A stretch of DNA of 64,000 nt, taken from assembly GCA_963969495.1 (NCBI GenBank), contig OZ018331.1:151525264-151589263 (forward strand), in the 5' to 3' direction. The DNA is from Ceratothoa steindachneri. Taxonomy: Eukaryota > Arthropoda > Malacostraca > Isopoda > Cymothoidae. Made by a program: the position numbers and the translations under genes. Shown here piece after piece: positions 11,311-20,232 of this stretch (position 1 is its first letter; every line of letters begins with the position of its first letter). The notes beneath the pieces were generated by a model, which saw nothing but the letters and a program-made list of their open reading frames with translations, was not told the DNA's origin and made no database searches.

Positions 11311-11613
11311 TCTCTCAGAAATTTACTAAGGAAAAAGTTAACACTCACCCCCAAAAAATTCTTGCTCAGGATTGCTGCCAGTTTTCTTCCCCAAAAGTAT
11401 GTATCACTAATGTATTTATTACACAGTGTTTGATGTATTAAATAAATACAAGAAAAACTACACACCCAAATTAGTATTATATCTCAATCTTACAATGAGA
11501 ATCAGGAGCTTCCTGATTCACATCAAACAGTTATTTTGGAGAATTCATGAATTTCCAAACTACACCTAGCCAATATAAGCATTGTTAGGCTCCTTTCTAT
11601 AACTCAAAATTTC

Positions 11614-12026
11614 GGTAAATATGTAGATTAGCGACTCGGCCGAAAAAGTGAGTTTTTTTTTGTAAATATTTTCGTTTACCCCTGCCGGAATATTCATGCA
11701 CGTTTGAGTCGTCTGACGTCAGACCCCACCCCCATCCGCATTATAATTCCCAGAACGATTAAAGGCGCTGACATGATTTGGGTAAATCACTCACCTCTGT
11801 AAACGTTAACACATTAGTCTATAAACAATTAGGATTATATACTCGGGGGCTGTGCCCCCCAGACCCATAACTTAATGAAACTCAAGATCATCGCAGTGTG
11901 GTCACTCCATTGTGTTTACCCCCACACGAGCAGTCCCCTTAAATGTACTCCAAAAACATGAAACATTTTGGAACACGTACGAAATAGTACGTCTCATCGT
12001 TTGAGTCGCTAATGTACATATTTACC
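11614..12026. mobile_element. MITE family M, copy 1 (413 bp)
   Basis: The element begins GGTAAATATGTAGATTAGCG and ends with an imperfect complement (GCTAATGTACATATTTACC). Flanks are AAAATTTC (11,606-11,613) and AAAATTCC (12,027-12,034), an 8-bp target-site duplication with one mismatch. The interior is shared with copy 2, including the motif GGGGGCTGTGCCCCCCAGA. No coding capacity. An 8-bp duplication points to hAT, P or Merlin superfamilies; the termini do not settle which. Confidence 0.8.
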
Positions 12027-12034
12027 AAAATTCC

Positions 12035-12627
12035 CTCTTTTAAATCATTTTTCTGAATTTCTAGAATTTCTAGTTCACGTTTTTAGTGGCGACTCTCTGT
12101 ATGAAATTGCGAAATTGGTAAAAAATATCAATTTCCTGAATCAGCTCGAATCCGGATGCTTTTTAAAAAAGAAGAGAAACTATTTTTATGTCGGCTTGTT
12201 TGTTCTTTAGCTTCTCACGTTGCGCCCATTTTGAAAAATAAAAGACGCCTTCAATAGTCTTCAATTAGTTAAAAGATTTTTGTGGTTTACTCGATTTTTT
12301 GTAGTCCCAAACTTTGCTATTGTCGATATTTATTGCAAATCTTTCTGATTTAATTTTATAGTTATCGAAAAACAAGAAATGGTGAACATTATGAATAATC
12401 GTGGGCCTCCTAAGAGAGCGGAAAGGTAAGGTTAATAAGGGAACTATCAATTTTATGGATTAGCTTTTACATAATTACTCGGCACCCCTTTTCACTAGTA
12501 GACTTTCTCCTTATATGATTAAGATTGGACTTGTGGGGGGGTGGGATTTGCAAGGACAGCACTGCTCATATTTTTGTGGGTGACGCGTTTTTTTTCATTT
12601 TATCCCATAATGTTTCGGCCTTTGGTC
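12035..12627. other. No gene recognised (between two MITEs)
   Basis: AT-rich sequence with no convincing coding frame. It probably represents ancestral sequence into which the two MITE copies inserted. Confidence 0.4.
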
Positions 12628-12635
12628 TAAGATCT

Positions 12636-12957
12636 GGTAAATATGTAGATTAGCGGCCCGGCCGGAAGAAAAAATTTGTTTGTAAATATTATCGTTCACT
12701 CATGTCGGAATATTCATGTGCGTTTGAGTCCTTGTTGAATTATTATTCTATAAACAATTAGGATTATATACTTGGGGGCTGTGCCCCCCAGACCCCCCAA
12801 ATTTAATGAAACTCAGGATCATCGTAGTGTAGTCCCCCCCTTGTGTTTACCCCCACATGAGCCATCAACTTAAATGTACTCCAAAAACGTGAAACATTTT
12901 TGAACACGGACAAAATAGTACGTCCCATCGTTCGCGCCGATAATCTACATATTTACC
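12636..12957. mobile_element. MITE family M, copy 2 (322 bp)
   Basis: It has the same ends as copy 1 (GGTAAATATGTAGATTAGCG ... CGATAATCTACATATTTACC). Flanks are TAAGATCT (12,628-12,635) and CAAGATCT (12,958-12,965), again 8 bp with one mismatch. It lacks about 90 internal bases present in copy 1, including the segment with GTCTGACGTCAGAC. Confidence 0.8.
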
Positions 12958-13048
12958 CAAGATCTTTTGTTGTACTACTTTTCATTAAAGTTCAAAATAA
13001 GCTGCTCGGCTAGTTGTTCCTGAGGGTGATTGGGGTGGTTATAGGGGG

Positions 13049-13139
13049 GGTAAATATGTAGATTATCAGCGCGAACGATGGGACGTACTATTTCATCCAT
13101 GTTCCAAAATGTTTCACATTTTTTGAGTACATTCAAAAA
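13049..13139. mobile_element. MITE family M, inverted end fragment
   Basis: GGTAAATATGTAGATTATC and the following bases match the complement of the right end of copies 1 and 2 (GCGCGAACGATGGGACGTAC...). The fragment stops where it meets CR1-B RT sequence near 13,140, so it marks a breakpoint rather than a complete insertion. Confidence 0.75.
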
Positions 13140-14946
13140 TTGACACTTTATTATTAACTGCCTCCCCAAGATCGTTTATATAGATGACAAATAATAATGG
13201 ACCGAGGACTGATCCCTGAGGAACCCCACTGATAACATCCCTCCACTCTAACTTTACACCATTTAGCACTACCCTTTGCTTCCTGTCTTTCAGCCACTCA
13301 GCTATCCAATTTGAAACACCCCCACATATCCCAATCATTTTTAATTTATGAACTAGTCTCCTGTGTGGTACCTTATCAAATGCTTTACTAAAATCTAAGT
13401 AAATGATATCTACATTCTCTCCCTTATCTACTTGATCTGTTACAAACTCCAGAAAGTCTAGTAAGTTAGTCAAACATGATCTACCTGATCTAAACCCATG
13501 CTGAGGAGCATCGCTGATTAACCCCTCCCTCTCTAGATGTTGGCAAATGCCTTTTTTAACTATTTTCTCAAGAATTTTACAGACTACAGGAGTTAGGCTA
13601 ACCGGTCTAAAGTTATTTGGATCCTCTATACTACCCTTCTTGAAAATGGGGACTACATTCGCTCTCTTCCAATCATCGGGTATTTCTCCATATTCCAGTG
13701 ACCTAGTATATAACTTCTCCAGAGCTATTGAGATACTTTCTACACCTTCTTTAAGTATCCTAGAATGAATATTATCAGGGCCAGAGGCCTTGGTAGTATC
13801 TAACTCACCTATTAGTCCTTTTATCATCCTCCGATCCACACTAATGTTAGTAAACGCCTCTTTCCCTGACCCATAAGTACTATACATAAGACTATTTAGT
13901 TTCTCCTTTGTAAATACTGATGCAAAATGACCATTTAGTACCTCAACTATTTCCTCATCAGTTTCTCTCACAACCCCTTCATATTTGATAGGTCCCATTT
14001 TAACTCTGCCAGACTTGTTATTATTTTTATAGTAACTAAAGAACTTTATAGGATCTTTGTTGCTATCCTGAGCTAATTTAATTTCTGACCCTTTTGTTCT
14101 TCTTTATAATCTTATTTAACTCATTCCTAGCTATTCTATAATCACTTAAATTTTGAATATTATTTTGTACCTGTAATTTTTTGTATGCCCCTTTCTTCTC
14201 TGAAATTTTTCTAGCTATCTCCTGATTCCACCATAATGGTTTCCTACTTTTGTTCCTAATGGCCTTCATTGGGATACATTGTTCTTGGACTACATTTATT
14301 ATATGCTTGAAAGTATCCCACATCCCATAAGCATTTTTACCTCTGAATTCTACATCCCAGTATACCAAATTTAGCAAGCTTCAAAGTTTTACATAATCTC
14401 CCTTATGAAAATTTGGAACTTTTTCAGCATTCTCGGTTATTTTACCCTTCTCAATTCCCAAGTTATAACGAACTATCTGATGGTCACTATTTCCCAATGC
14501 TTCCCCAACAGTCAATTCTTGAACTAAATGATCACTGTTAGAAAGTACTAAATCTAATATATTGTCCCCCCTCGTTGTCTCATTAACAAATTGATTCAAA
14601 AAATTATCCTCAAAGCATTCTATGAACCTGGCACTTGTTCTATCCTTACCTATCATATTTTCCCAGTCCACAGAGTTTAAGTTGAAGTCCCCAATAATAA
14701 CTGCATCTGTTTCACATCCCTTACTTATTTTCCTTATCATTAGTTCATCCATATCATCAGTCTGCCCAGGTGGCCTGTAAAAAGCTCCCAAATGCACCAT
14801 TCTATTTTTACTGAACCTAATATCTATCCAAAGTGACTCAACTCCATCCTGCTTTATTGAAGTATTTCAACTTGAAACAATGTTGTTTTTTATATAGATA
14901 ATTATTCCTTCACCAATCCTACCTGTCCTTTGACAGGTAGGATTGG
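13140..14946 (-). pseudogene. CR1-B EN-RT fragment, copy 1
   Basis: Minus-strand sequence of a second CR1 family. From right to left it has an endonuclease part (GRIGEGIIIYIKNN, then AFYRPPGQTDD, GDFNLNSVDW, GNSDHQIVRYN), a frameshift near 14,380, and an RT from about 14,377. The RT includes SGPDNIHSRILKEG, PIFKKGS, RPVSLTPVVCK, QHGFRSGRSC, YLDFSKAFDKVPH and SGVPQGSVLGPLLF. It stops at the VSIF that should lead into FADD, where it meets MITE sequence at about 13,140. The catalytic aspartates are therefore missing. The 5' end is cut at a 15-bp hairpin (14,913-14,946). Confidence 0.85.
14913..14946. repeat. Perfect 15-bp inverted repeat at the CR1-B 5' truncation
   Basis: CCAATCCTACCTGTC (14,913-14,927), a four-base loop CTTT, and GACAGGTAGGATTGG (14,932-14,946). 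The first arm is ordinary CR1-B endonuclease sequence; the second is its inverted copy, exactly where the CR1-B match ends. Confidence 0.85.
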
Positions 14947-15181
14947 CTGTCTGGCTTTGTTCTGGTAGGTTGTCTTGCAGGAAGCTCTTGATTCTCATTG
15001 TAAGATTGGGATATAATACTGATTTGGGTGTATAGTTTTTCTTGTATTTATTTAATACATCAATCACTGTGTAATAAATACATTAGTGATTAATACTTTT
15101 GGGGAAGATAACTGGCAGCAATCCTGAGCAAGAATTTTTTTTGGTGAGTGTTAACTTTTTCCTTAGTAAATTTCTGAGAGT

Positions 15182-16201
15182 ATGGCTGTTTGTATAGATG
15201 GTGAGAGCATGCCGTTTGAAAGTAGTGTGTATGTGGTGTGTGATGCATGTGGAGTTGAAAGGAGAGTGAATGTAACTGAATGCCGTGTGTGTTTTCTGGA
15301 AGGGGAGGTTAGGAGGTTGAGTGGGGAATGTAAGAGGTTGAATGATTTGGTGTTTGAGGTGAGAAGAGATGCAAGTGTGCGATTGAAGGGTGAGATTAGT
15401 GCTAAGAGGGTGGAAGATAGGGCTAGGACTGGGAACAGTGTGGAAGTTGTGAGTGATGATGAATGGTGGGTGAAAATGGATAGGATAGATAAGTTAGGAC
15501 AGGTTAGGTGTGTGAATGAGAGGGACATAGAACCTGTTAGGTTGACTAACAGATTCAATGTCCTGAGAGAGGAAGAGTGTGAAAGTGATTTGCCTGGTGT
15601 GATTGTGGATGAAAGCAGGATGGGTGGTAGTGTGACTGAGAGCAGGAGGGAGGGTAATGTTAGGCCAAGACAGAATAGGAGAATGACTGAGGTGCTAGTG
15701 ATGGGTGACTCTCAGATTAGGTATTTAGATAGGAAGTTGAGTGATAGCAAGTGGAAGGGAATGAGAGTTTGTCTGCCGGGTGCTGGTGTAAGTGATGTTT
15801 GTGAGAGGTATGATAGGCTGGTTTCTGGGTGTGAGAGGGATGCAGTTGTGATTACGCATGTGGGAGTGAATGATGTAAAGAAGGTGGGTACATGTGAGTT
15901 ACGTGAGCAGTATAAAAGGTTAGTTGAAAGGATGAGTAAAAGCAGGGTAAAAGGTGTTGTTTCTGGTGTGCTTCCGAGATTGGATGTGGGGGTAGAATGG
16001 TTGTCGCGTGCAATTGGTTTGAATGAATTTGTGAAAGGACTGTGTGAGGAGTTAGGATTGGTGTTTGTAGATGTCTGGGGAGGGTTTTACGGGAATAGGA
16101 GGTTGTATGCGATGGATGGGCTCCATCTTAGTCGGTCAGGTGTTGAGGTTCTATGGGGGGAGCTGGATAGTGTGATTAGGTCCTTACGGGTGGGAAACTA
16201 G
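15182..16201 (+). CDS. CR1-A ORF1 protein with SGNH hydrolase domain
   Basis: An intact 339-residue frame. The N-terminus has paired cysteines (C20-x2-C23, C34-x2-C37) that could bind zinc, followed by a charged, coiled-coil-like stretch (about 39-85). Residues 170-339 form an SGNH/GDSL hydrolase: block I GDSQ (Ser177), a central glycine near 200, block III GVND (Asn230) and block V DGLH (Asp312, His315), so all four expected catalytic positions are present. Esterase domains are known in ORF1 proteins of CR1 and related non-LTR elements; the substrate is unknown, and roles in RNA or membrane/lipid interaction are hypotheses. The start is the first ATG after the 5' UTR and matches the mutated start of copy 1. 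ORF2 begins 99 bases downstream. Confidence 0.88.
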   Translation: MAVCIDGESMPFESSVYVVCDACGVERRVNVTECRVCFLEGEVRRLSGECKRLNDLVFEVRRDASVRLKGEISAKRVEDRARTGNSVEVVSDDEWWVKMDRIDKLGQVRCVNERDIEPVRLTNRFNVLREEECESDLPGVIVDESRMGGSVTESRREGNVRPRQNRRMTEVLVMGDSQIRYLDRKLSDSKWKGMRVCLPGAGVSDVCERYDRLVSGCERDAVVITHVGVNDVKKVGTCELREQYKRLVERMSKSRVKGVVSGVLPRLDVGVEWLSRAIGLNEFVKGLCEELGLVFVDVWGGFYGNRRLYAMDGLHLSRSGVEVLWGELDSVIRSLRVGN

Positions 16202-16300
16202 AAGCTGTTAAAGGGTAAGGGAATAACAGGAATAGAGGGCAGGTGTAGGAAATGGAAGGGATGCAGAGATAGAGGAATAGCTAAGGGAGAGGGCATACTG

Positions 16301-17278
16301 ATGCGTTATAGGGGGACTAATGCACAAGTGAATGAGCAGATAACTAGGAATAGAAAAGCACGATGCAATGAAGATGGGAATAATAAAAAAACCTTAAAAA
16401 TATACTACACAAATGGTCGGAGTATAAGGAATAAGATAGATCTCTTAAGAGCGTTAGCGAGTGAAGAGAATTTTGATATAATTGCGATAACAGAGTCATG
16501 GCTTGATTTGGCAGGAAATCACTTTAAACCTGAGGTTGAGATTGAGGGCTTTAACATGTTCCATACAGATAGGAAGAGAGGAGGAGGGGTTATTATTTAT
16601 ATTAAAGATAATCTCGAGTGTTGTGTAAACAGTACAATTAAATTAGATGATAACACAGAGTCATTATGGCTAAATGTAAAGGAAGGTAAAAACAAGCTTG
16701 TCATAGGATTATTATACAGACCACCAAATCTTAGTAAGGAAGCTTCAAATCTTCTGTGGCAGGAGATTGAACGGGCATGTAGAAGTAAGCATGTGTGTAT
16801 AATGGGCGATTTTAATTACAGAAATATAGACTGGGAAGCTCTTGTGGGTGATCAGGAGGCTGAGGAATTTTTTAATGTTGTCCAAGATAATTTTCTGAGG
16901 CAGATTATTAACGAACCCACTAGAGGTAATAATATACTGGATTTAGTTCTGACAAATAGGGAAGAAGTTATTAAGGATACTGAGATTGGAGGAAATTTGG
17001 GTAATAGTGACCATTGTGAAATTAGATTCAAGATGAAATGGAATGGTATTGATAGTAGCATGAACAATGTTAAAATTCCTGACTTTAGAAGAGCAAATTA
17101 TAATGGGCTAAGGACTTACCTGGAGGCAGTTGTACAGAAACCAGGCAATGAAATCATTTCAGGAATAGATTCAATGATATCAGTTAGTGGAGACAATAAT
17201 CACCAGGAGGAAGAGATTACAATTGAAGAGGAGTATGAAAGAATAATTGAGCAATTAAATTACAGGTCAGATGATTAA
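16301..17278 (+). CDS. CR1-A endonuclease frame (copy 2)
   Basis: A 325-residue frame with AP-endonuclease motifs: YTNGRSIRNK near residue 36, AITESWLD, YRPPN, GDFNYRNIDW, EPTRGNNILDLVLTN and SDHCEIRF. The protein would make the first-strand nick during target-primed reverse transcription. It starts at an ATG 99 bases after ORF1 and ends at TAA 17,276-17,278, overlapping the ATG (17,271-17,273) of the RT frame. The last 60 residues are acidic and have no known fold. The frame is open, unlike the RT that follows. Confidence 0.8.
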   Translation: MRYRGTNAQVNEQITRNRKARCNEDGNNKKTLKIYYTNGRSIRNKIDLLRALASEENFDIIAITESWLDLAGNHFKPEVEIEGFNMFHTDRKRGGGVIIYIKDNLECCVNSTIKLDDNTESLWLNVKEGKNKLVIGLLYRPPNLSKEASNLLWQEIERACRSKHVCIMGDFNYRNIDWEALVGDQEAEEFFNVVQDNFLRQIINEPTRGNNILDLVLTNREEVIKDTEIGGNLGNSDHCEIRFKMKWNGIDSSMNNVKIPDFRRANYNGLRTYLEAVVQKPGNEIISGIDSMISVSGDNNHQEEEITIEEEYERIIEQLNYRSDD

Positions 17279-19217
17279 CATTCCTTATAAGGAGATTAGG
17301 ACTAAAAATAATGACCCAAAATGGATGACAGATAAAATTAAGCATTTTATTGGCATTAAAAAGGGCATTTATAGGAAAATAAAAAATGGAGAGGATCACT
17401 TAAGGCCGAGATATAATGAACTAGCAAGAGATGTTAAAAAGTTAGTTAGAGTAGCAAGGAGAAATTATGAAATTAAAGTGGCAAATAGGGCAAAGGAAGA
17501 CCCTAAAAGTTTTTATCAATTATACAAAACTAAGGTTAGAGATAAAATAGGCCCACTTATAGATTCCAATGGAGAATTAGTGAGTGATAGGGACTCAATG
17601 GCTGGAATGCTAAATGACTTTTTTCTCTCAGTATTTACACAGGAGGATACTCTAAATATACCCGAGGTGTCAATGATCTTTCGGGGTAATGATGAAGAGA
17701 AATTAAAGGATATCTTGATCACAAAGGAGATAGTGACAAAGGAAATTGATAAAATCAAAAGTAGTAAAGCACCCGGTCCTGATGAGGTCTTTCCTAGAAT
17801 TTTGAAAGAATGTAAGGATGTGTTAAGTGAGCCCCTAGCATGCATCTTTAGAAAATCATTCAAGAGTGGCATTGTGCCAGTGGCATGGAAGAAAGCCAAT
17901 GTGATACCTATATTTAAGAAAGGGGATAAAACAAATATGTCTAATTACAGACCAGTAAGTTTGACATCAGTGGTAGGGAAAATGATGGAATCTATTATAG
18001 CAAGGAATATTAGAGATCACTTGGATAAGCATAAGTTGATAAAAGAATCACAGCATGGCTTTAGTAAGGGTAAATCCTGTCTGACTAATTTGCTGTCTTT
18101 TTATAGTAGGTGTATGAAGCAGCAGATAATGATGAAAACTATATTTTATACTTGGACTTTAGTAAGGCTTTTGATAGAGTGCCACACTTACGACTTCTGA
18201 GCAAAGTTAAAGCACACAGGATCGATGGCAGTATATTTAGGTGGATTCAGTCATGGCTTGGTGACAGACAGCAAAGAGTTAGTATAGATGGAGTTAAATC
18301 TGAGTGGGGGTGTGTTAGCAGTGGAGTTCCGCAAGGATCTGTTTTGGGTCCCTTGCTATTCTTAATTTATTTTAATGATCTTGACATAGGTATATGTAGT
18401 GACTTGAGTAAATTTGCTGATGATACTAAGCTAGGTAGGGCCATTAGGGCTGATTCTGATGCTGTTGTAATGCAGGAGGAATTGACCATTCTGTCCAATT
18501 GGGCTGAGAAATGGCAAATGAAGTTTAACATAGACAAATGTAGTGTACTTAGTATAGGTAGAAATAATCCACTGAATAGTTATAAATTAAATGGGAGAAA
18601 TTTAGGGAGGACCGATTGTGAGAGGTATTTTGGTAAGTTCAGACCTTCGTCCTAGAAAGCAATGCCTAAATGCTAAGAATAAAGCTAATAGGATATTGGG
18701 ATTCATTAGGAGGAGTGTAAGCAATAAGAGTGCTGAAGTCATTCTAAAACTGTATCTGGCGCTAGTTAGGCCTCATCTAGACTATGCAGTACAATTTTGG
18801 TCACCATATCATAGGAAGGATATTGATTTGCTTGAGTCTGTGCAGAGAAGGATGACAAAGATGATTGGTGGGCTAAGGAACTTACCTTACGGTGAAAGGC
18901 TCAGAAAACTAAATCTACATACATTGGAAAGGAGAAGAGTCAGAGGGGAATTGATTGAAGTCTTCAAATGGGTAAAAGGATATAATAAAGGGGATCTGGG
19001 TAAGGTTCTTATACTTAGTGAACATGACACGACACGTAGCAATGGGTTTAAGCTTGATAAGTATAGGTTTAGGAAGGAGATTGGGAGGAATTGGTTTACA
19101 AATCGTGTGGTAGATGAATGGAATAGGCTCACTAGAGATGTGATAGAAGCCTCCTCTCTGGGTAGTTTTAAGAATAGATTAGATAAATATATGAATGAAG
19201 CTGCTAGATGGGACTGA
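17271..19217 (+). pseudogene. CR1-A reverse transcriptase (copy 2, two frameshifts)
   Basis: The frame starts MINIPYKE at the ATGATTAA overlap and carries the RT linker, APGPDEVFPRILKE, PIFKKGDK, RPVSLTSVVGK and QHGFSKGKSC. Compared with copies 3 and 4, one base is missing near 18,112 (TAGGTG vs TAAGTTG) and eight bases (GACTTGGG) near 18,627, each shifting the frame. The middle part has YLDFSKAFDRVPH, SGVPQGSVLGPLLF and FADDTK near 18,412; the last part (18,618-19,217) is the CR1 C-terminal region. Only these two indels separate it from a full RT. Confidence 0.85.
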
Positions 19218-19466
19218 CTTTTTTATGTACATATGTATATATTTTTCTAAGGAGTGGGGAGATTATTTTGCGGTTGCATGAATGGACATAATCCTCTGGA
19301 TGCATTTTATGTATATTGTAGATTAGATCTGACGAACTCCTGTAAAGGGTGACAATGTTGATGACTTTTCTCTGGTAAGAAATCTTTGTGTGTTGACTGG
19401 AACAGGAGCTGCCAAGTGTGGGCCATGAGTGGTCTTTTGCAGTCTCCTTCTTTTCTTATGTTCTTA

Positions 19467-19850
19467 ATGTACATATTATAGCCCTGTAAATCAAATTCAC
19501 TTATAGTGTCACTAAATTCTATTTCATTAACCCATGATTCAGTAACGCATAATATATCTATATCCTCATTGCTAATATAACTAAATAGCTCATCCTTCTT
19601 GTTTCTAAGACTACAAGCATTTGTATAGAAACAATTTAACCCCCCTATCCCTAAAGCACCTCTTGAAACTTGAATGACCTCACCTCTATCGCCTGGAACC
19701 TATTTCTGTTATCTGCCAAGTCCATTCTACTTTCAGTACTATAATGTCCTCTCATAATTCCCTGACCACTATTAGTATCTAGTTTCCCGCCTGCAAAGAC
19801 CTAATAACACGATCATACTCCCTAAAAAGCTAGGCCTAGGATCCGGCCAT
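19467..19850 (-). mobile_element. Inverted 5' fragment of a CR1 element (probably CR1-B)
   Basis: On the minus strand the segment 19,640-19,470 reads as an endonuclease start (TNACSLRNKKDELFSYIS, then DIDILCVTESW). About 19,805-19,785 reads like the end of an ORF1 (SLQAGN-stop, compare SLRVGN-stop of CR1-A). So this is the ORF1-end to EN-start part of a CR1 element in inverse order relative to the plus-strand CR1-B body that begins 140 bases to the right. It abuts the 3' tail of CR1-A. Confidence 0.7.
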
Positions 19851-19984
19851 CGTCTACACAATTACCCGGAAAAGTACTTCATTGTTCACAGAAAATCTGT
19901 GACTTTTTTTTTACTGAAATTGACCATTTGTGTTTCTTGAACTACACATATATAGTAATAAAAACACTAATACTGAACTCATCC

Positions 19985-20232
19985 CTTTGGATTTAGTTCA
20001 AGAATTGACTGTTGGGGAAGCATTGGGAAATAGTGACCATCAGATAGTTCGTTTTAACTTGGGAATTGAGAAGGGTAAAATAACTGAGAATGCTGAAAAA
20101 GTTCCAAATTTTCATAAGGGAGATTATGTAAAACTTCGAAGCTTGCTAAATTTGGTAGACTGGGATATAGAATTCAGAGGTAAAAATGCTTATGGGATGT
20201 GGGATACTTTCAAGCATATAATAAATGTAGTC
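19985..20232 (+). pseudogene. CR1-B endonuclease C-terminal fragment
   Basis: Reads LVQELTVGEALGNSDHQIVR and on through NFHKGDYVKL to FKHIINVV, then runs into inserted sequence. It is the end of the EN domain, including the catalytic SDH motif, plus the start of the EN-RT linker. It corresponds to 14,530-14,290 in CR1-B copy 1. Confidence 0.8.

Larger units (their letters stand above)
7009..11520 (-). mobile_element. CR1-A retrotransposon, copy 1 (full length, minus strand)
   Basis: The copy reads right to left: 5' UTR (11,520-11,340), ORF1 (11,310-10,291), endonuclease frame (10,191-9208), reverse transcriptase (9215-7265), 3' UTR and a tail of TTCTTATG repeats next to 7009. The tail is close to the (ATTCTRTG)n octamer of vertebrate CR1. 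The same element is present on the plus strand at about 14,985-19,466, so the two form a large inverted pair. ORF1 and RT are broken here; the endonuclease frame is open. Confidence 0.9.
14985..19466 (+). mobile_element. CR1-A retrotransposon, copy 2 (full length, plus strand)
   Basis: Order: 5' UTR (about 14,985-15,181), intact ORF1 (15,182-16,201), endonuclease frame (16,301-17,278), RT (17,271-19,217, two frameshifts), a 3' UTR with complementary CTCCTGT / ACAGGAG segments, and a short TTCTTATG tail ending near 19,466. The 5' UTR matches the one beside copy 1. The right end abuts an inverted CR1-B fragment directly. This is the better preserved of the two copies. Confidence 0.9.

Noticed and set aside
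15182..16201. A host GDSL lipase/esterase gene
   Set aside because: A second, inverted copy at 10.3-11.3 kb and the EN/RT frames directly downstream show it is a retrotransposon ORF1.
16852..17067. Antisense frames inside CR1-A and the other elements (for example 16,852-17,067, 17,516-17,899, 18,887-19,132)
   Set aside because: They are mirror frames of the EN and RT genes, repeated identically wherever the element occurs, and show no domain of their own.
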